Assembly (NCBI GenBank): GCA_031273645.1
Contig: JAISRM010000050.1
Span: 1-6,645 of the forward strand
Length of the DNA: 6,645 nt
From: Endomicrobium sp.
Lineage (GTDB): Bacteria; Elusimicrobiota; Endomicrobiia; Endomicrobiales; Endomicrobiaceae
Reading direction: 5' to 3'
Shown: piece by piece, positions 4,405-6,645 of the stretch
How positions within the stretch are numbered: position 1 is the stretch's first letter
How the letters are laid out: the number at the start of each line of letters is the position of its first letter
Program-made: the position numbers and the translations under genes
Notes under the pieces: model-generated
What the model was told of the DNA's origin: nothing
Database searches by the model: none
What the model saw: the letters and a program-made list of their open reading frames with translations, nothing else

Positions 4405-6645
4405 AGGCTGAATGTAGTATGTTTTTTATGTGTTGGGGGGTAAAGCCTTTGTTTATGATGTCTTTTGAGCTTTTCTTGTCGTCGAGGACGGCGTTTGAGA
4501 GGGATTGGGCATAAGAAAGCGTTTGGGCGCATATATGTTTAAAAAGCGCTAAATTGAAAAATTTCTTGTGTTTGATAAGTATCAGCAATATGAACGGCAA
4601 AGCAAAAAGCGTTGCAATTAAAGATAAAGTTTTTGCCGATATTGTTTTGCCGGCGCTGCGCGCGTCTGTTTTATCGTTTTCAGTCGCCGGCGTTATATCT
4701 TCTTCATCTTTTGTTTCAGAAATTTCAACAATTTCATTTTCATTGTTTTGATCGCTTACTACAGGGGTTTCTTTAGAGGCGTCATTGTCTTGACGCTCTA
4801 TCTCTGCGGTTTTAGGCTCATTCGTTTGCGTCGACGCTAAAGCGGCTTTTTGCGCAATTTCTGCAGCAGGCAGGGTCAATTCGGCGCTTAATTCTGCTAT
4901 TTCCTGTAAGTTTACGCGTCCCGCGTCTAAGTTTACAAGATGGGCGCGGTTTGTTTTTTGCGGTTCTTCGGATTGTATTCCTGCCGCGGCAATCATTTCA
5001 TCAAAAGGAACAATTGAACCGTCGTAATTTTCAGGATAAAATTCGCTTCCGTCGGGAAGACACCAATATAAAAGATTGCCAAGATATGCCTCTTCTATAG
5101 TTATATTGTTTGTCAGCGTAATAAGTTGAGTTATTTTTGAACCGTATCCTCTCATGTTGTAAATACGCGCGATAGCGTTTTTATATTTTTCAAAAATAAC
5201 CGCCTTTTGAACTTCGCGTTCCAAATCAAAATAGACGCTGTTTTTTCTTATCAACGCTCTGTCGCCTAAATGAGAGTATAAGTAAAGTTTTATATTTCCC
5301 GCAAACACAAAGTATTGGCTTCTGTCGGAAGCGTCGTCGTTTACGTAGCGCGGATTATAGCCTTTGTCTATAAGCCATTTAAATATTTCAGTTATCAGTT
5401 CGGCTTTTGAAACGGCGTTCTCGTCTGCAAATCCGGCGTTTTTAAATGGATATACGATATAATTTGAAAGAGCGCGTCCTTTGTAGGAATAAACGAAAGT
5501 AAAATATCCGCCCGTAAGCGCGTCCTCGTGAAAAACTACATTGCGGCATCCGATTTCAACAAGAGATTTATTAACGCGTTTTATATGCTCGTCTGCATTT
5601 ACTTGCGTTTCTTTTGAGGGCTGAATTATTTTTTCGGCAAGTTTTTTTACGTTTAAAGAAGCGTCAAAAGCCGCGTTTGCGTCGGCGGTTACAATTATTT
5701 CACCCTGCGGGTTCTGTGATAAATGTATAAACCCTTTTGCGCCTAAAAGCGAATATAATCCGTAGTCGTCGTTTTGATAAATAATGTCTAAATATCCGGC
5801 TATATCTATCAATTTTGAAACTTTTACGGAGCTTTCTTCGTCTGGCGCAGCAGGAGAAATTGCAATATTAGAAGCGATATAGTTTTGGGCAAGTTCAATA
5901 ACGCTCTCTTCTTTTGACGCTGCCTCCGGATTTTCAATTATAGTTTTTTCTTCTATTTGCAAAACAGGCTTTGCGTCTTTATTTGCCGGAGTTGATTGGA
6001 AATCAAGCCATTCTTGCTTTGCTTTGTTGATTTTTTCTGCGTCGTTTGGTTTTTGTTTTAAAAGCCATGCGGCTATTTCTTCGGCATTGTTTTTTAACAG
6101 CGTAAACAGCGCGTCTTTTTTATCGGCGTTAAAATCGTATGCATAATTTTTAAATATTGATTTCTCAAGGTTTTTATCGGATAATTGTGAAATGCCGAAA
6201 TCTGCGTAAAGCTTATCGTTAAAATGAGAAATAATCAGTTTTCTTTCGTTATCTTCAATCCATTTATTTATTTTCTTTTCGTCTTTTAGCGAATAAAAAC
6301 GGTATTTTAAAGACGCATACTCGCTAAGCCCGTTAAGAAGAGCGTTCTTAATTTTGTCGTATGATTCGTATCCCGTCGCCTTAAGATCGTCTATAAATCT
6401 CATTTCGACGGTTTTTCCGTCGATGGTTTCTGCGATAAAGAAAACCGCGTTTGAAGCGTTTCTTATGGGGGTAAGGCGCGCAATAGTTTTAACGGCAGGC
6501 GCAAAATACTCTCCAAATTGCAAAGTGCGTATTTCTTTATACTGTATTAAAGCGCTTAAAATAATATCTTTTGCAAATACGGAACTTATTTCTTTTACCC
6601 ATTCGTCCTGCGATAAATTCTTTGACTGATTTTGATTGTAATATT
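4403..6645 (-). CDS. Uncharacterised membrane-anchored protein, N-terminus beyond the window
   Basis: I do not recognise the family. The frame stays open to the right edge with no ATG in the last 120 bases, so the start lies outside. 746 residues are visible, numbered here from the first complete codon. A TTG at 6523 has no ribosome binding site and is not taken as the start. In order there are: a mostly helical, Lys/Glu-rich region to about 265; a mixed, aromatic-rich globular region (about 270-560) with segments such as GGYFTFVYSYKGR and YNMRGYGSK; a low-complexity Glu/Asp/Thr/Asn-rich linker (about 595-668); one strongly hydrophobic segment (about 672-690, DNA 4574-4630) followed by KHKK; and a 56-residue basic tail. 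A single late membrane anchor with KHKK behind it suggests the large part faces outward and the tail is cytoplasmic. A signal peptide, if present, would be outside the window. The stop codon overlaps a palindromic repeat. No catalytic motif is apparent. Confidence 0.85.
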   Translation of the reverse strand, partial: YYNQNQSKNLSQDEWVKEISSVFAKDIILSALIQYKEIRTLQFGEYFAPAVKTIARLTPIRNASNAVFFIAETIDGKTVEMRFIDDLKATGYESYDKIKNALLNGLSEYASLKYRFYSLKDEKKINKWIEDNERKLIISHFNDKLYADFGISQLSDKNLEKSIFKNYAYDFNADKKDALFTLLKNNAEEIAAWLLKQKPNDAEKINKAKQEWLDFQSTPANKDAKPVLQIEEKTIIENPEAASKEESVIELAQNYIASNIAISPAAPDEESSVKVSKLIDIAGYLDIIYQNDDYGLYSLLGAKGFIHLSQNPQGEIIVTADANAAFDASLNVKKLAEKIIQPSKETQVNADEHIKRVNKSLVEIGCRNVVFHEDALTGGYFTFVYSYKGRALSNYIVYPFKNAGFADENAVSKAELITEIFKWLIDKGYNPRYVNDDASDRSQYFVFAGNIKLYLYSHLGDRALIRKNSVYFDLEREVQKAVIFEKYKNAIARIYNMRGYGSKITQLITLTNNITIEEAYLGNLLYWCLPDGSEFYPENYDGSIVPFDEMIAAAGIQSEEPQKTNRAHLVNLDAGRVNLQEIAELSAELTLPAAEIAQKAALASTQTNEPKTAEIERQDNDASKETPVVSDQNNENEIVEISETKDEEDITPATENDKTDARSAGKTISAKTLSLIATLFALPFILLILIKHKKFFNLALFKHICAQTLSYAQSLSNAVLDDKKSSKDIINKGFTPQHIKNILHSA

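Noticed and set aside
4275..4532. 85-codon minus-strand open frame across the end of the large gene and the repeats
   Set aside because: It overlaps the large gene in another frame, has no ribosome binding site, and its second half is the translation of dispersed palindromes. Kept only as the possible -1 frame extension noted above.
6521..6523. TTG at 6523 as the start of the large gene
   Set aside because: No ribosome binding site precedes it and the same frame stays open to the window edge, so the gene is better described as running off the window.

Overview
The window is AT-rich and compactly coded. All four genes lie on the minus strand, so they are read from right to left. They are an uncharacterised membrane-anchored protein whose start lies beyond the right edge (4403 to the window end), two tandem membrane glycosyltransferase-like proteins with TPR tails (2352-3962 and 717-2333), and nucleoside diphosphate kinase (54-566). 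AAGGAG-type ribosome binding sites and sigma-70-like promoters indicate a bacterium. A long ndk with inserts, plus TMTC-like GT-C/TPR proteins and palindrome-rich spacers, would fit phyla such as Elusimicrobiota (Endomicrobia-like) or Omnitrophota. That assignment is an impression from remembered sequences and is weak.

Layout, in transcription order. The big orphan gene ends inside a palindromic repeat. A 440-bp gene-free spacer follows (3963-4402), built almost entirely of repeats: short CAGRC-NNN-GYCTG hairpins in both orientations, a GTCATTCCC-type palindrome, and a second interrupted copy of that type. At its left end is a promoter (TTTACC-17-TATAAT) whose predicted start point falls on the ATG of the first glycosyltransferase-like gene, suggesting a leaderless message. 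The second paralogue follows after 17 bp with its own Shine-Dalgarno site, so the two form an operon. Between it and ndk lie a second promoter, an 8-bp inverted repeat (TTTGCGAA/TTCGCAAA) around that promoter, and a strong intrinsic terminator just upstream of the ndk ribosome binding site. ndk ends next to another copy of the palindromic repeat (1-45).

How the parts may work together. The two 536/538-residue proteins are paralogues, aligned without gaps over about their first 200 residues, and resemble the eukaryotic TMTC O-mannosyltransferases in arrangement. They may glycosylate an exported protein or glycan, but the substrate cannot be read from the sequence. The most notable non-coding observations are these: the terminator lies downstream of the ndk promoter, so ndk may be controlled by attenuation; the motif TTTGCGAA is shared by both promoters; and the hairpin repeat family shows compensatory base-pair changes. 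No defence system, CRISPR array, tRNA, rRNA or transposase was seen.
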